Assembly: GCA_047632755.1 (NCBI GenBank)
Contig: JBLIDT010000027.1
Coordinates: 1 to 37,912 of the forward strand
Direction: 5' to 3'
DNA from: JAKVAV01 sp047632755
Lineage (GTDB): Bacteria > Bacteroidota > Bacteroidia > Flavobacteriales_D > Cryomorphaceae
Length of the DNA: 37,912 nt
The notes beneath the pieces were generated by a model that was given only the letters and a program-made list of their open reading frames with translations, ran no database searches and was not told the origin of the DNA. Every line of letters begins with the position of its first letter. The stretch's first letter is position 1. Position numbers and translations under genes: made by a program. This document shows positions 16,458-26,600 of the stretch, in pieces.

Positions 16458-19400
16458 TTACTTGTTCGATTGAATTGAATTGTTGTAGAGAACGTCTTCC
16501 CCCATAAATGTGGTCCATTCCTCCTCGGTTAAGCTTCGCGTAACTTTTGATTTCAACTGAGAGATATAGGCGCTCGAACGAACCGCGTATTTATGGAATG
16601 TGCGATCAGAGCAACCGATATAAACGTTGAGTGATTGCGGGTCGTATGAAACCGCACTAATGGGACGGTCTAGCTTGACTTCAACCGGTAGCAGGGTCAG
16701 ATTGCTCAGATTATAAAGGCTCAGTCTTTTGTTTGTCGTGGTTACTGCCAATAAATTTTGTTCAGAATCAACGGCTATGAAATTTACAGCACCAATACCG
16801 GGCAACGACTTTATTAACCGTCCATCTTTTGACAATATTTCGGTTAATCCATCTGAATAGCCAATGACTACCCTTCTGCCATCGGCACTTTGTGTGATTA
16901 CTTCAACACGGACGCCACTTCGTCCACGAAATTTAACTTTTTTATTTTCAGTTAAATTGCAGTTGTATGCATTTCCATCTGCACAGCCTACCAAAACACT
17001 ATTTGCATTTGATTGCAATGAGATGGTACTAATTCTTGCTCCTAGGTCCATACTCTGTTGAATAGAATTGTTCTTCCAAACAATCAATTGTCCATCCCTA
17101 TCACCAGTTATTATTTGATCAAAACCATTTTCAAAAGCAACTGCCCTCACGAGGCCTTTAAAACCCGAAAAAGTAGCCGCGGGTTTAGGGTTATTTGCAT
17201 CAAAACCAAGTGCTTCAAAAGAATTTAACCCTACCACAAACCGATTAGCTCCAGGAGATATGTATGCAGTATTAACCTTTTCAAGAGATAAGCCGGTTTG
17301 TGTTTCATCGCTTAACGCGAAACTTGTAGAGTTAAAAGTCTTATAATTTCCAATTTCATCGACCATGGCCAAGACGCCGTTATTTGCCTTGAGCTCAAGT
17401 ATTTTTTGGTCTGTTCGCATCGCGATTGGACTGTAATTCGGATCCAATTTTGAAAGTGCATTAGTGGCAGAAGCATAAATGGATTGACTGTTTGTATTAC
17501 CACCGTTTTCATCGGCAAGTTGGTATGATTGAATTGCCAACAAGGCGGCCAATTCCGGGTCTTGTTGGATTTGAGCAGATTCGTAAGCCAAGTTTTGACT
17601 CAATGCAACCATTCGAAGACGATAAGCAGCATCTCTGGATGAATCTGCTTTTTGCTTTGCAATCAGTACTTCGGCATTTCGCTCATTTGCTATATTCTCT
17701 TGGTTCTCAGCCCGTTTTTGTTCTTCCAGCGCTCTGGCCGCAGCTATCTCGGCTTTGGTGCGTTCGCTTTGTGCAATCTTTGATTGATTCTCTGCAATCA
17801 AAGCTTGCTCTTCTGCCAAGTCTCTGGCTTTTTCAGCTTCATCCGATGCTTCTATCGCTTTAAGTTTTTCGCTTTCGGCCCGCTCTTTTTCCGACTCAGC
17901 TCTTTCTTTCTCAGCATTGGCCGCTTCACTATTGGCCTGCGCCTCAAGTGATTTTTCAGTTGCGATATTTGTTTGAAACAAAGCCCAACCTGAAAGCATA
18001 GAAACAATAATCAAAAAGGCAGTAACACCGCTTCGCAAAAGAACCTTTCTCTTCTTCACTTTACTTTTTTCAATTCCTGCTTGTTTTGCGCTTTCTGCTA
18101 AAAACCCAAGCCCAAAATCGTAATTTTGGTCGTACAGCAGTCCCCATTCTTTTGTAGGTTTTTGAGTATTCTGCCAGTCTATGGCTAGCTGAAGCTCAGG
18201 GTCTCTCCATAAGGCTGCTTCGCCTCGCTTGTGCAATATGGCAGCATCACAAATGCGGTTGTAGATCGCTGAAGATTCCATTTCCTCATCTGTCCAGTCT
18301 CTCAACCTTATCCAACCGCGCATTAGACTCTCATGCGAAATATCAAATATGGTTTGGCTGTTTACCTTCTCATCTAATCCAGGTAAGATAAATGTGCGAC
18401 CGGCTTTCCGGAAGGGTTCTAAACACTTCAGAATAGCCTCTTCGCTGTTTTGGGTAACGGCTGCTAATGCTTGAAGGGTCATAGGTCTTCTAACTCCTCG
18501 GTTGTCAGCCGTTTTTACGGTTAAGCACTTGAGTACTTGTTCAATTCGGCTTCTCCCATCGGGGTCTAGATCATGATACGCTTCATCCGCATGTTTTGAG
18601 AGAGCCATTTCCAAACCGCCCACTTCTTTTAAATGCTTTATGTCAATGGGGTCACCAGCTACATTGGCCGCCTTCCAAACATCGTAGGTGCGCATTAATG
18701 CATGCTGGAGTATCGGCAAGCGATCAGAATCGTCGCCTATATTTTGTACAATCTCTTGCACTACTCGTGGTGAAATCTTTCCCCCTGCGTATTCGATAGG
18801 ACCGGTAATTACTTTGCTCACTTGACTTTCCGCCATTCGCGGTACCAAATAGTGGCCGTCATTGATTGATTCGGGCAATCCCTCAAATCGAACACAATCG
18901 CCCAAGAAGTCAGACCTTAATGTGAGAATAATGTAAATCGGCACATCGCGCTGACGCATGGTGTCAATTAAAATTCGAACGAAGTGATTGTACACATCCT
19001 TGTGCACTTGAGTATCTTCATCGGCAAACCGAAATACTTCTTCGAATTGATCTACCAGAATCAAGAGTCTTTTGCCTTTCGGGATTTTACCCCGAAAGGC
19101 TTGCACCAAGCCCAAAGGGTTTTCACTGATTAAAGCAAAAACTCTTTTTTGCTTTGCTTGAATATCATCAGATTCAACTATCGGTGCGATCGCATTGGCC
19201 AAGTTTAACAAAGGGTCATTTCCAGGAGTGATGGTAACCAACTCCCATATAGAACTTCCTTCATCAGACTTTTCGGCCAACAGATTGGGCAATACACCGG
19301 CTCTAATCAATGAGCTTTTCCCAGTACCCGACGTGCCGACAACTGCGACAAAATGATTGTCTTCCAGTTTTTTGCGAACATCGGCAATGTGTTCTTCTCT

Positions 19401-19493
19401 ACCAAAGAACAAATGACTTTCTGAATCGCGAAAAGCTCGAAGACCTGGGAATGGATTGCCCAATAGGTGATATGCTTGGTTAGCTGGATTCAC
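16458..19493 (-). CDS. Membrane nSTAND1 NTPase with coiled coil and C-terminal beta-propeller
   Basis: A 1011-residue signal-transduction ATPase of the STAND class. Residues 12-35 match the family's NPFPGLRAF...FFGRE entry. Walker A is GTSGTGKSS (53-61) and Walker B LLILVDQFEE (143-152), with LTLRSDF as the sensor strand. The helical arm carries DRLPILQHALMRTYDVW (258-273) and the ISHESLMRGWIRLRDW motif (385-400) that defines nSTAND1. One membrane helix (about 487-507) follows, then an Ala/Glu/Lys-rich coiled coil (about 512-630) and WD-like repeats (about 690-1000; DRDGQLIVWKNN, NVYIGCSDRTFHKY). STAND proteins are switches that assemble on ligand binding, and the propeller is the usual sensor. 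The gene leads an operon with the outer-membrane barrel protein and has a paired-box promoter. Its partners and output are unknown; defence and envelope stress are both possible roles. Confidence 0.88.
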   Translation of the reverse strand: MNPANQAYHLLGNPFPGLRAFRDSESHLFFGREEHIADVRKKLEDNHFVAVVGTSGTGKSSLIRAGVLPNLLAEKSDEGSSIWELVTITPGNDPLLNLANAIAPIVESDDIQAKQKRVFALISENPLGLVQAFRGKIPKGKRLLILVDQFEEVFRFADEDTQVHKDVYNHFVRILIDTMRQRDVPIYIILTLRSDFLGDCVRFEGLPESINDGHYLVPRMAESQVSKVITGPIEYAGGKISPRVVQEIVQNIGDDSDRLPILQHALMRTYDVWKAANVAGDPIDIKHLKEVGGLEMALSKHADEAYHDLDPDGRSRIEQVLKCLTVKTADNRGVRRPMTLQALAAVTQNSEEAILKCLEPFRKAGRTFILPGLDEKVNSQTIFDISHESLMRGWIRLRDWTDEEMESSAIYNRICDAAILHKRGEAALWRDPELQLAIDWQNTQKPTKEWGLLYDQNYDFGLGFLAESAKQAGIEKSKVKKRKVLLRSGVTAFLIIVSMLSGWALFQTNIATEKSLEAQANSEAANAEKERAESEKERAESEKLKAIEASDEAEKARDLAEEQALIAENQSKIAQSERTKAEIAAARALEEQKRAENQENIANERNAEVLIAKQKADSSRDAAYRLRMVALSQNLAYESAQIQQDPELAALLAIQSYQLADENGGNTNSQSIYASATNALSKLDPNYSPIAMRTDQKILELKANNGVLAMVDEIGNYKTFNSTSFALSDETQTGLSLEKVNTAYISPGANRFVVGLNSFEALGFDANNPKPAATFSGFKGLVRAVAFENGFDQIITGDRDGQLIVWKNNSIQQSMDLGARISTISLQSNANSVLVGCADGNAYNCNLTENKKVKFRGRSGVRVEVITQSADGRRVVIGYSDGLTEILSKDGRLIKSLPGIGAVNFIAVDSEQNLLAVTTTNKRLSLYNLSNLTLLPVEVKLDRPISAVSYDPQSLNVYIGCSDRTFHKYAVRSSAYISQLKSKVTRSLTEEEWTTFMGEDVLYNNSIQSNK

Positions 19494-19589
19494 GTTTTAA
19501 TTTATTGATGGGAATTGATTAAAGTAGTAATTAATTGGTGATCAGTACGGGCATGTGTTTTTACTAATCCTTGGCTTTGTATTTCCATT

Positions 19590-19662
19590 GCAAGTATCAT
19601 TATACACGGGATCGTATCCTAATCAGAATTAATAAGTGGCGTAACCTGATTTACAAGTGGAA
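19590..19662 (-). promoter_or_regulatory. Paired 21-bp-spaced box upstream of nSTAND ATPase operon
   Basis: ATAAGTGG (19632-19639) and ACAAGTGG (19653-19660) on the plus strand, 21 bases apart. On the minus strand, TATAATG about 27 bases after the box is a good -10 candidate, putting the box at roughly -65 to -37. The site lies between the LytTR regulator gene (stop at 19721) and the ATPase start (19493), so the ATPase operon has its own promoter. A GGGTnCGCAnCTTTT segment about 40 bases further along the plus strand (near 19697) also occurs next to the site at 14638. Confidence 0.65.
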
Positions 19663-19720
19663 GGCAGATGACAAACTCAATGAACAGACTCTAAATAGGG
19701 TACGCAACTTTTCCGTTTGA

Positions 19721-20443
19721 CTAAGCCCCTATGGCGCGTAAAAAGTCCTCTTTGCGCCGACGCGACACATTGACAAGTGAGTCATCTGACATCACGGCTT
19801 GACCGCCTTCTGCTCGAACATAGTTTTTGAGATGGATCAGATTAATGAGATGCCCATGGTGAACGCGAAAAAAAGCATGTGAGACAAGCTGACTTTCGTA
19901 AAACCCTAAGTTTTTACTTGTCATATGCTTCTGACCATTCATTAAATAGAGATGGGTGTATGCACCATCAGATTCAAGTCGAATAATTTCTTCAATATCG
20001 ATAAGCAACAATCCGTCTTGGCTTGGAATAACCAGCTTGTTGGTCTTCGCTTGAGCAGGCTTTGTTGTGGCTCCCTTTTTGACAATGCGGTTCTCAAATC
20101 GCTCTATGGCTTCTCTCAAACCCTTCTTCTCCAACGGTTTCATCAAATAATCAATAGCCGAATGTTTGATGGCTTCCAGCATATATGAGTCATGCATGGT
20201 GGTAATAATGACTTCGAAATCGATGGACTTGAGACCTGTCAATAAATCAAATCCAAGCCCATCAGTCAATTGCATGTCCAAGAACACCAAATCAATTTTC
20301 AGCCTCAGGAGACCTTCGGTAGCTGCTTTAACAGTGGCGAAATGCGCAACAATTTCTATCTGCTCAAATTCATCCTCGATCAGATCGCTTAGAACTTGAA
20401 AAGACAACAAATCATCTTCTACTATAACAGCACGATAGGTCAT
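19721..20443 (-). CDS. LytTR-family response regulator (REC-LytTR)
   Basis: A 240-residue transcription regulator. The receiver (about 3-120) has E9-D10-D11, phospho-acceptor D56 (LVFLDMQL), signalling Thr in IITTMHD and Lys in DYLMKPLEKKGL. After a flexible linker, the DNA-binding LytTR domain (about 135-238) is complete: IDIEEIIRLESDGAYTHLYL, then KNLGFYESQL, FFRVHHGHLINLIHLKNY and VNVSRRRKEDFL. LytTR domains bind DNA as beta-rich dimers on two direct repeats about 21 bases apart. No LytS/YehU-type kinase is adjacent: 528 bases without a gene precede it, so its partner is elsewhere or is the hybrid kinase at 5839. It is the only recognisable DNA-binding regulator in the window and the natural candidate for the paired boxes. 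Confidence 0.93.
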   Translation of the reverse strand: MTYRAVIVEDDLLSFQVLSDLIEDEFEQIEIVAHFATVKAATEGLLRLKIDLVFLDMQLTDGLGFDLLTGLKSIDFEVIITTMHDSYMLEAIKHSAIDYLMKPLEKKGLREAIERFENRIVKKGATTKPAQAKTNKLVIPSQDGLLLIDIEEIIRLESDGAYTHLYLMNGQKHMTSKNLGFYESQLVSHAFFRVHHGHLINLIHLKNYVRAEGGQAVMSDDSLVNVSRRRKEDFLRAIGA

Positions 20444-20971
20444 GTTTTTTTAATGTGCTGTGAAAGTAAAAATATTGATCGAATCATCTTCACCCACAAT
20501 ATAACCAAAACAAAAAAGTCCTCTCTGCCTTCAATAGTGCTTTCCTAAATTGTTGTTTTGAACTTCAATTGCGCAAGCCATTTTGGAAGTAGATCAGTCG
20601 CAGGAAAACACCCTATAGTGCTGACATAAAAAAAGCAGCCTACCCCATACAGGTTGAACTTAATTATTGAACCGTCAAATAAGATCCGTTGATTTGTATC
20701 CCGCTAAAGCACCTTCTTGAATTTCTATTTGATCCTGTTTTTGCTTTCGGTAAACAGTGTGTTAGGAAAAATCCACTCAGAATTCGAGCAGGAGAAAACC
20801 TTCTGATAGATTTCACGTGAGATCCTTGCTGATCGGCAAGTCCAGAGCTACTATCAAATTTTCAACTGAGCCAACACATGCTTGAAGACAATACTAACCA
20901 AAGACTTAAGTCGAGGCTCGACCTGTGGTTTTGGCAATGCGCCTACACTTGTGATGTTGGCTTTTCACTTC
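20444..20971. other. Gene-free stretch between LytTR regulator and efflux operon
   Basis: No protein frame here looks real; the plus-strand frame around 20878-21144 is antisense to the GDCCVxC gene. The segment holds a possible terminator for the efflux operon (20628-20656) and presumably the promoter of the LytTR gene near 20450-20550. The paired box found upstream of the other units is absent, so the regulator does not appear to act on its own gene through it. Confidence 0.5.
20628..20656 (-). terminator. Possible terminator of the efflux operon
   Basis: On the minus strand CAACCT and AGGCTG pair with one mismatch around eight bases, followed by seven T's (20628-20634). The stem is short and imperfect, so the call is tentative, but it lies after the last gene of the operon with nothing else in between. 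Confidence 0.35.
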
Positions 20972-21169
20972 TTACTTTTCTTGCTGAATTGGAGGGCACT
21001 TTTCACTTCCGTAACTGCAGTAAACACAGCAGTCTCCTGGCTTGGGTTTTAATGCATTTTTACAGTTCTCACACGTATAAAAATACTGACAGGCGTCTGT
21101 CGGCATTGTTTCTTCTTTTTGATGCCCACAGTCTGGGCAAGTAATCGTAGAATGAGTAATTTGCCTCAT
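20972..21169 (-). CDS. GDCCVxC-domain zinc-ribbon protein
   Basis: A 65-residue cytoplasmic protein of the GDCCVxC family. It has paired cysteines CPDC (11-14), a lone Cys at 27, CENC (33-36), the defining GDCCVYC (45-51) and Cys58. These could bind one or two metal ions in rubredoxin or zinc-ribbon style. The family is usually found next to metal or mercury transport and RND efflux genes, and that context is met: the gene starts 10 bases after the stop of the TolC-type gene. A role in metal sensing or delivery is inferred, not shown. Its length is normal for the family. Confidence 0.9.
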   Translation of the reverse strand: MRQITHSTITCPDCGHQKEETMPTDACQYFYTCENCKNALKPKPGDCCVYCSYGSEKCPPIQQEK

Positions 21170-21179
21170 CTCTATTGTT

Positions 21180-22538
21180 TTAAAGTGTTTCGCCTTTCGC
21201 CACCTTCAAAGCAAACTGGGATTTGTTGTAGTCGCTCACGGCTTGCAAATAATCCAGCTGGGCCTGCAAAAAGAACTGTTGCGCCTGAAAGACTTCAAAG
21301 GGTTTGGCTGTTCCGATTTTCTGTCTTTCGATGCTTTGACCCAGTGCTTCAGTGGTAAAGCCCAGCGCTTCTTTGGCTGTTTCAATTTGTTCCTTACCCA
21401 ACTGCAAATCAGATTTGGCATAGGCTATTTCTTGATTGATTTGGGCCTTAAACTGTTTGGCTTTGATATCATTAAGTCGAATTTTGCTATCGCATATTTT
21501 CTTGTCCCCCTGGTAGGTTAATGCGCCCAAAGGGATTTTCCATAGCAATGAAGCGTTTAAGGCTCCTGTTGGATAAAGCTGCTGTGTTTGGTGGTAGTCA
21601 GCTGGTATCATCGGCGAAACATTTCCGCTGATTCGACCAAAATAGGAACCATAAGCACTTATATTCAATTCAGGAATCAACAAGCCCGTCGTGTACTTTT
21701 TCCTTTCCATATTCAAAGCTTTCAACTGCAATTCGTTTCCCTTAATTTCGGGACGGTTGAGATAGGCTGAATCCTCTACAGCTTCCAATTCAGCTGTAAA
21801 ATCCAAGGGCAACAGGAATTCGTCAGCACTTACAAATTTGATATTTTGTTCAATATTGAGTAGCTTTTTCAGCAAGGCCGAAGCATTGTTGTAGGCTTTA
21901 TTGGCATGAAGCATTTCTATTCGCAAGTGATTTTTGTTGCTCTTTGCCAAGAGCAATTCCGATTCATACAACAAACCACCTTCTACCTGAAATTGAATTT
22001 GCTGTACAATGCTGTCGGATTGAGACACCAAATTTTGATAAGCATTGAAATTTAATTGAGCGGTCATCAATTCGTAATAGGCAGTTATCATTGCAAGCAG
22101 TTGCTGGTTGTGTTCTGCCTGTGAGAGGTAAATACTCGCCTGACTTTTAAAATGGGCAGATTTTGCATTATATATGCCTTCTGCAAAATCCCAATTTGCA
22201 TTGAGCCCTATACCACCCCAAAGACTCTGGCGGTTCACATCTAAGAAAAACCGACCATCTGCATTCATCGCTGCACCCCAAAGCTGTTCGGTTTGAGCCC
22301 CTGCATATACTTCGGGCAGCCACCATTCTTTGGATTTAGCAATTTCAGCCATTGACAGCTCTTGTCGCTCCTTGTATTCCTTGATAGTTAAATTATCTGC
22401 TCCACCCAACTCCAATACCCTCTCTAAGTTGATTGATAAGGCATCTTGTGCCAAGGCTGTATTCGCATTGACTAGCAGTAAAAAGAAGACGAACGCTAAG
22501 AGCCCGATTTGATTTAATCTATTGTTTAGTGTCTTCAT
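21180..22538 (-). CDS. TolC-family outer-membrane efflux protein
   Basis: A 452-residue outer-membrane channel. The signal peptide ends NTALAQ (about residue 30). The rest is helix-rich with two related halves, as in TolC/CusC: WWLPEVYAGAQTEQLWG, LNANWDFAEGIYNAKSAH and, later, LIPELNISAYGSYFG and LEKQQ-like helices ending KPFEVFQAQQFFLQAQLDYLQAVSDYNKSQ in shorter form. The last motif, an outer-membrane factor helix ending SDYNKSQFALKVAKGETL, is diagnostic. Its start shares TAATG with the stop of the adaptor gene, so the two are translated together. It forms the exit duct for the RND pump upstream. Confidence 0.9.
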   Translation of the reverse strand: MKTLNNRLNQIGLLAFVFFLLLVNANTALAQDALSINLERVLELGGADNLTIKEYKERQELSMAEIAKSKEWWLPEVYAGAQTEQLWGAAMNADGRFFLDVNRQSLWGGIGLNANWDFAEGIYNAKSAHFKSQASIYLSQAEHNQQLLAMITAYYELMTAQLNFNAYQNLVSQSDSIVQQIQFQVEGGLLYESELLLAKSNKNHLRIEMLHANKAYNNASALLKKLLNIEQNIKFVSADEFLLPLDFTAELEAVEDSAYLNRPEIKGNELQLKALNMERKKYTTGLLIPELNISAYGSYFGRISGNVSPMIPADYHQTQQLYPTGALNASLLWKIPLGALTYQGDKKICDSKIRLNDIKAKQFKAQINQEIAYAKSDLQLGKEQIETAKEALGFTTEALGQSIERQKIGTAKPFEVFQAQQFFLQAQLDYLQAVSDYNKSQFALKVAKGETL

Positions 22539-23623
22539 TACTCTTGTTTTAATACCGATTCAACAATTTGTTCGGGCTTCACCAAACCTTTTCCTTGCAC
22601 AATAACCTGCATGTCAGAAGTGATTTCATCATTCAAAATCTCAAAGTACTCTTGGTTTGATAGGCCTATTTTTACTGGCATTCTTTTAACTTTCCCATCC
22701 ACCACTGCAAGCACGTAATCTTCGTTCTGGTGGCTGACTTTAGCAATGACGGGCAATGACAAGATGTTTTCCCTGCTGCTAATTTGCAGCAAAGCCTTGG
22801 CATACATTCCAGAAATAATCTTGCGGTCAGGGTTTTGCAAGTCAATTTCGACTTTCATTGTTTTGGACAATGGGTCGAGTGCATTGGAAGTGCGGCTCAC
22901 CTCTGCCATAAAGGATGAACCAGATAGTTCAGGTAAGGTCACTTCCACCTTCATTCCTTTTTGAATACCCACAGCATCCGATTCAGGAACTGGAATGGTC
23001 AAACGGATCGGATTGATTTCCTGCAATTCAAACAATGCTTGCGGATTGCTTTCATTTAAACCGCTTTGAATCATGGCCCCTTTGTCTACAAAACGTTTGG
23101 TGATGATTCCTGAAAACGGAGCTTTCAAGTTTAAGAATCCAATGCGGTTGTTGAGTGCATCCAAATTGGCATTTGCAGAAAGGTACTCGGCTTCGGCATT
23201 TTCCACCACCTGAATATTGGTTAATGCAGGCGTTTTTTCATAAACCGCATTTAGCCGCTCATAATTGGCCTTTTTGACTTTCACTTCAACCTGCCATTTT
23301 ATTTGTTGCTGTTGCAACTCAGGATTCTCCAAAATGGCGATGGTCTCGCCTTGCTCTACTTTATCGCCAATATCCTTTCGCATTTGCTTCAGCATTCCGC
23401 CTTCCATTGAGCAGAGCGTGACGATTTGATTGGGAAGAGCGGTTCCTGTTATCAACACTTCTGATTTAAACGAACGTTGCTCGGGTTTTACGACTTCTAC
23501 TTTCTGGATTTTACCCTGACTAGTTGTTTCTTCAGTTGACTTCTCCTCTTGCTTACAGGAGGTGAGAACTGAGAGTAGCACAGCGAAAACTGCTATTGAT
23601 TTTATATTTGTCAAAGTCTTCAT
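22538..23623 (-). CDS. Periplasmic adaptor (membrane fusion) lipoprotein of RND efflux pump
   Basis: A 361-residue HlyD/AcrA-type adaptor. The N-terminus is a lipoprotein signal with lipobox VLTSC. The barrel-sandwich hybrid is clear: the first half has GDKVEQGETIAILENPELQ, an alpha-hairpin follows (about 100-155), and the second half has NRIGFLNLKAPFSGIITKRF and VDKGAMIQSG. The beta-barrel (LTIPVPESDAVGIQKGMKVEV) and the membrane-proximal region (IAKVSHQNEDYVLAVVDGKVKRMPVKIG) complete the fold. It links the inner-membrane pump to the outer channel. One base overlaps the pump gene (TAATG). Confidence 0.92.
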   Translation of the reverse strand: MKTLTNIKSIAVFAVLLSVLTSCKQEEKSTEETTSQGKIQKVEVVKPEQRSFKSEVLITGTALPNQIVTLCSMEGGMLKQMRKDIGDKVEQGETIAILENPELQQQQIKWQVEVKVKKANYERLNAVYEKTPALTNIQVVENAEAEYLSANANLDALNNRIGFLNLKAPFSGIITKRFVDKGAMIQSGLNESNPQALFELQEINPIRLTIPVPESDAVGIQKGMKVEVTLPELSGSSFMAEVSRTSNALDPLSKTMKVEIDLQNPDRKIISGMYAKALLQISSRENILSLPVIAKVSHQNEDYVLAVVDGKVKRMPVKIGLSNQEYFEILNDEITSDMQVIVQGKGLVKPEQIVESVLKQE

Positions 23624-26600
23624 TATTTTTCGGTTTGTGCAATGAGTGAATAGAAAATAGGGATGATGTAAAGGGTAATGATGGTTGCCATGAACGTTCC
23701 CCCTATTACCGCAATGGCCAAAGGAACATTGGTTTCCGAACCTGGACTAGTAGCCAAAGCAGTAGGCAACAATCCCAAAATGGTGGTGGATGCTGTCATC
23801 AGTACTGGGCGAAACCTGTCGGTCGATCCTTCAATAATGGCAGCTCGCTTTTGCCTGCCTTCACCCATCAAGGCATTGATTCTGTCCACCAATATATTTC
23901 CGTAGGAAACCGAAATACCCACCATCATAATAATTCCCATGATGGATTGAATGCTTAAGTAGGTTCCAGTAATCCACATCAATAATGCTATACCAATCAG
24001 TCCGAAAGGGAAGGCCAAAATGATAATGAGCGGTTTTCTGAACGAACGAAACAATGGAGTAATAATCAAGAATGATAAAACCACTGCCAAAGCCAATCCC
24101 AAACCGAGCCCGCCGAATGATTTTTTGATGATGGCCACTTCGCCTTCAAAGTTCACCTCATATCCTGGCGGTAGATCCATTCCATCAATGATTTCCTGAA
24201 TTTCATCAGATACACTACCAATATCTGCGCCTTCAACGTTGGCGTAGACATTAAAAGCTCTTGTCAGATTGTGGTGGTTAATCTCCACAGGATTCGTGCC
24301 GTCTGATATTTTAGAGAAATTCCGAAAAGGAACAGTTCGATCTGAAATGGAACTATTCACTCCTACATTCTCTAAGACAAAGCGATTATCAATAGCACTT
24401 TCTGGATAGGTCACTCCCACGTAGTAGTGGTTTCCATTTCGTTCATCAATCCAAAATGACTTTTGAAAGGTAACCGATGAATTTAAAGCAGAAACCATGT
24501 TTTTAATCGCTTCTACTGGTTCCACACCTAATTCGGCTGCTTTAATTCTATCGATGTCTATATTCTTGGACGGCTGGTCAATGCGCTGCAATACCCGAAC
24601 ATCACGGGTTGCTGAAAGCGTAGAAATCGTATCGCGTATTGTCTCAGAAATTTTCCGCAGAACTTCAAGGTCATTTCCCTTTACCTGCACATCTATAGGC
24701 GCTGGCTTTCCTTCATTCAGTGCTGCTGTAATCATTCCACCGGTATTGAAGCTCAATTCAATCCCTGGAAATTTTTCGTGCAATTTTTTCCTGAGTCGGG
24801 AGGCATATTCAAAGGTGCTAGTTTTGTGAGATTTCTTTAACTGCACGCCAATAAAGGCATCTTGCGTTCCAGAATTGGGCGTATACGCCGCTGGCAAATC
24901 GTAGAAGACACCAATGTTTGCGACAAGCTGTCCCAGATCGTCTCCCGTTTCTGCTCGTATGACCCGTTCCATTTGAGAAATGGTTTCATTGGCATCTTGC
25001 AGGCGTGTGCCCGACTCCATCCGAACGGTAATCTCCATTTGCCCGACGTCCGTCTGCGGAAACAACTCATAGCCTGTGTTCTTCAAAAGAAACAAAGAAG
25101 CAACCAATAGCAGAATAGCACCCCCTAAAATAGGCCAACGGAATTTCAGTGTTCTTAAAAGACTGGATTGGTATTTAGCACCCAGTCGGTCAATGAACCT
25201 CTGAAAGAATCCAAGGGCATTTTTCTTAGGCTTGTTATCAGAATTGGGTAAATGATTTCTAAAGAAGAATGCCGCCATTAAAGGAATCAACGTAAGGGCA
25301 AAAATATAGGAGCCAATCATGGAGCCTGCGACGGTGATCGCCAATGGTGAAAACAGAAATTTAGTAATTCCTGTGAGGAAAAAAACGGGAAAAAACACCA
25401 CCGTTATCACTAAAGTAGAAGCCAAAACAGGATTTGCTACTTCCAGAGCAGCATCTTTTGCAGCAGAGAATGAATCCTTTCCCATTTTAAGATGGCGGTC
25501 GATATTCTCTAAGACAACGATGGAGTTATCCACCAAAAGCCCGAGTACCAAAGCCAATCCACCGAGTGTAATGCTGTTAATAGATTGCCCTGTGATCGAG
25601 AGCATTATAAAGGAAAAAAGCACCGACAAAGGCAGGCTGACAGCTACAATTAAAGCCGACCTAAAATTTCCTAGAAATAGAATCAGGACAATGACAACCA
25701 AAATCAAACCACCCAATCCAGCATTTTGCAAGCCCGAAATGGAGTTGCGTACGTAAGATGACTGGTCGAAAATAACATTGAGCTTTACATCATCTGGCAT
25801 CCTTTCTTTCAAGCTCGGCAATGCTTTTTTAACGGCTTCTACAGAAGCGATAGTGTTTGCTCCAGCTCGTTTGAATATGGGCAAGTAAACTTGCTCTTTG
25901 CCGTCTACTCTGGCAATGTTGGTTTGAATGGCATTGGCATCTTTCGCTTGCCCAATGTCTTTGATGTAAATTGGATTTCCATTTTTGTGAGTAATGACGA
26001 TATCGTCAAAGTCTTTTATATTAATAATCAACCCTTTGGCGTCCACTCCGTAATTGACTTTCCCAATATTGGCTACCCCAGAAGGAATCATTGTGGTATT
26101 TTTCTGAATGGCCTCCATCACCTGCGTTTGGGAAATCCCCAATGCTTCCATCTTGTTGGGGTCAACATAGACATACACCATTCTCAGCGAACCCCCATAA
26201 GCAGCAGGAGCAACAATTCCCTCCACACCACTTAACATTTGGCGAAGATTCAGGTAAGCTACATCGTACAGTTCTTTTCCGTTTTTAACATCACTGCTCA
26301 CTGTAAGCAGCATCAATGGCTTCGAAGCGGTTGGGTCAAATGGCTGAATCATGGGGGGCATCGTTCCCGGTGGCTGATAGTACATATCGCTCACCGCATA
26401 AGAGGATGAGTTTGCCATAGCTTCGGCCGGGTCTATGTCTTCGCCATAAAAATTGGTGACGATACTCACTCCCATTATACTTTTGGAAAGTTGTTTTTCA
26501 ATCCCAGGCGATTGTCCCGTCCACCGTTCCATGCGGCTAGTGATGTCTTTTTCGACCACTTCGGCTGGCATACCGGGATAAAGGGTAATGATCTGCATGG

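Noticed and set aside
16430..16460. A TTTACAAGTGA copy of the box at the start of the barrel-protein gene
   Set aside because: Only one half-site is present: 21 bases further no second copy is found. It falls in codons for Ser-Leu-Val-Lys of the signal peptide, so it is most likely chance.
25319..25756. 145-codon plus-strand frame
   Set aside because: Antisense to the membrane helices of the RND pump, where hydrophobic codons open the reverse frame. It has no independent signal.
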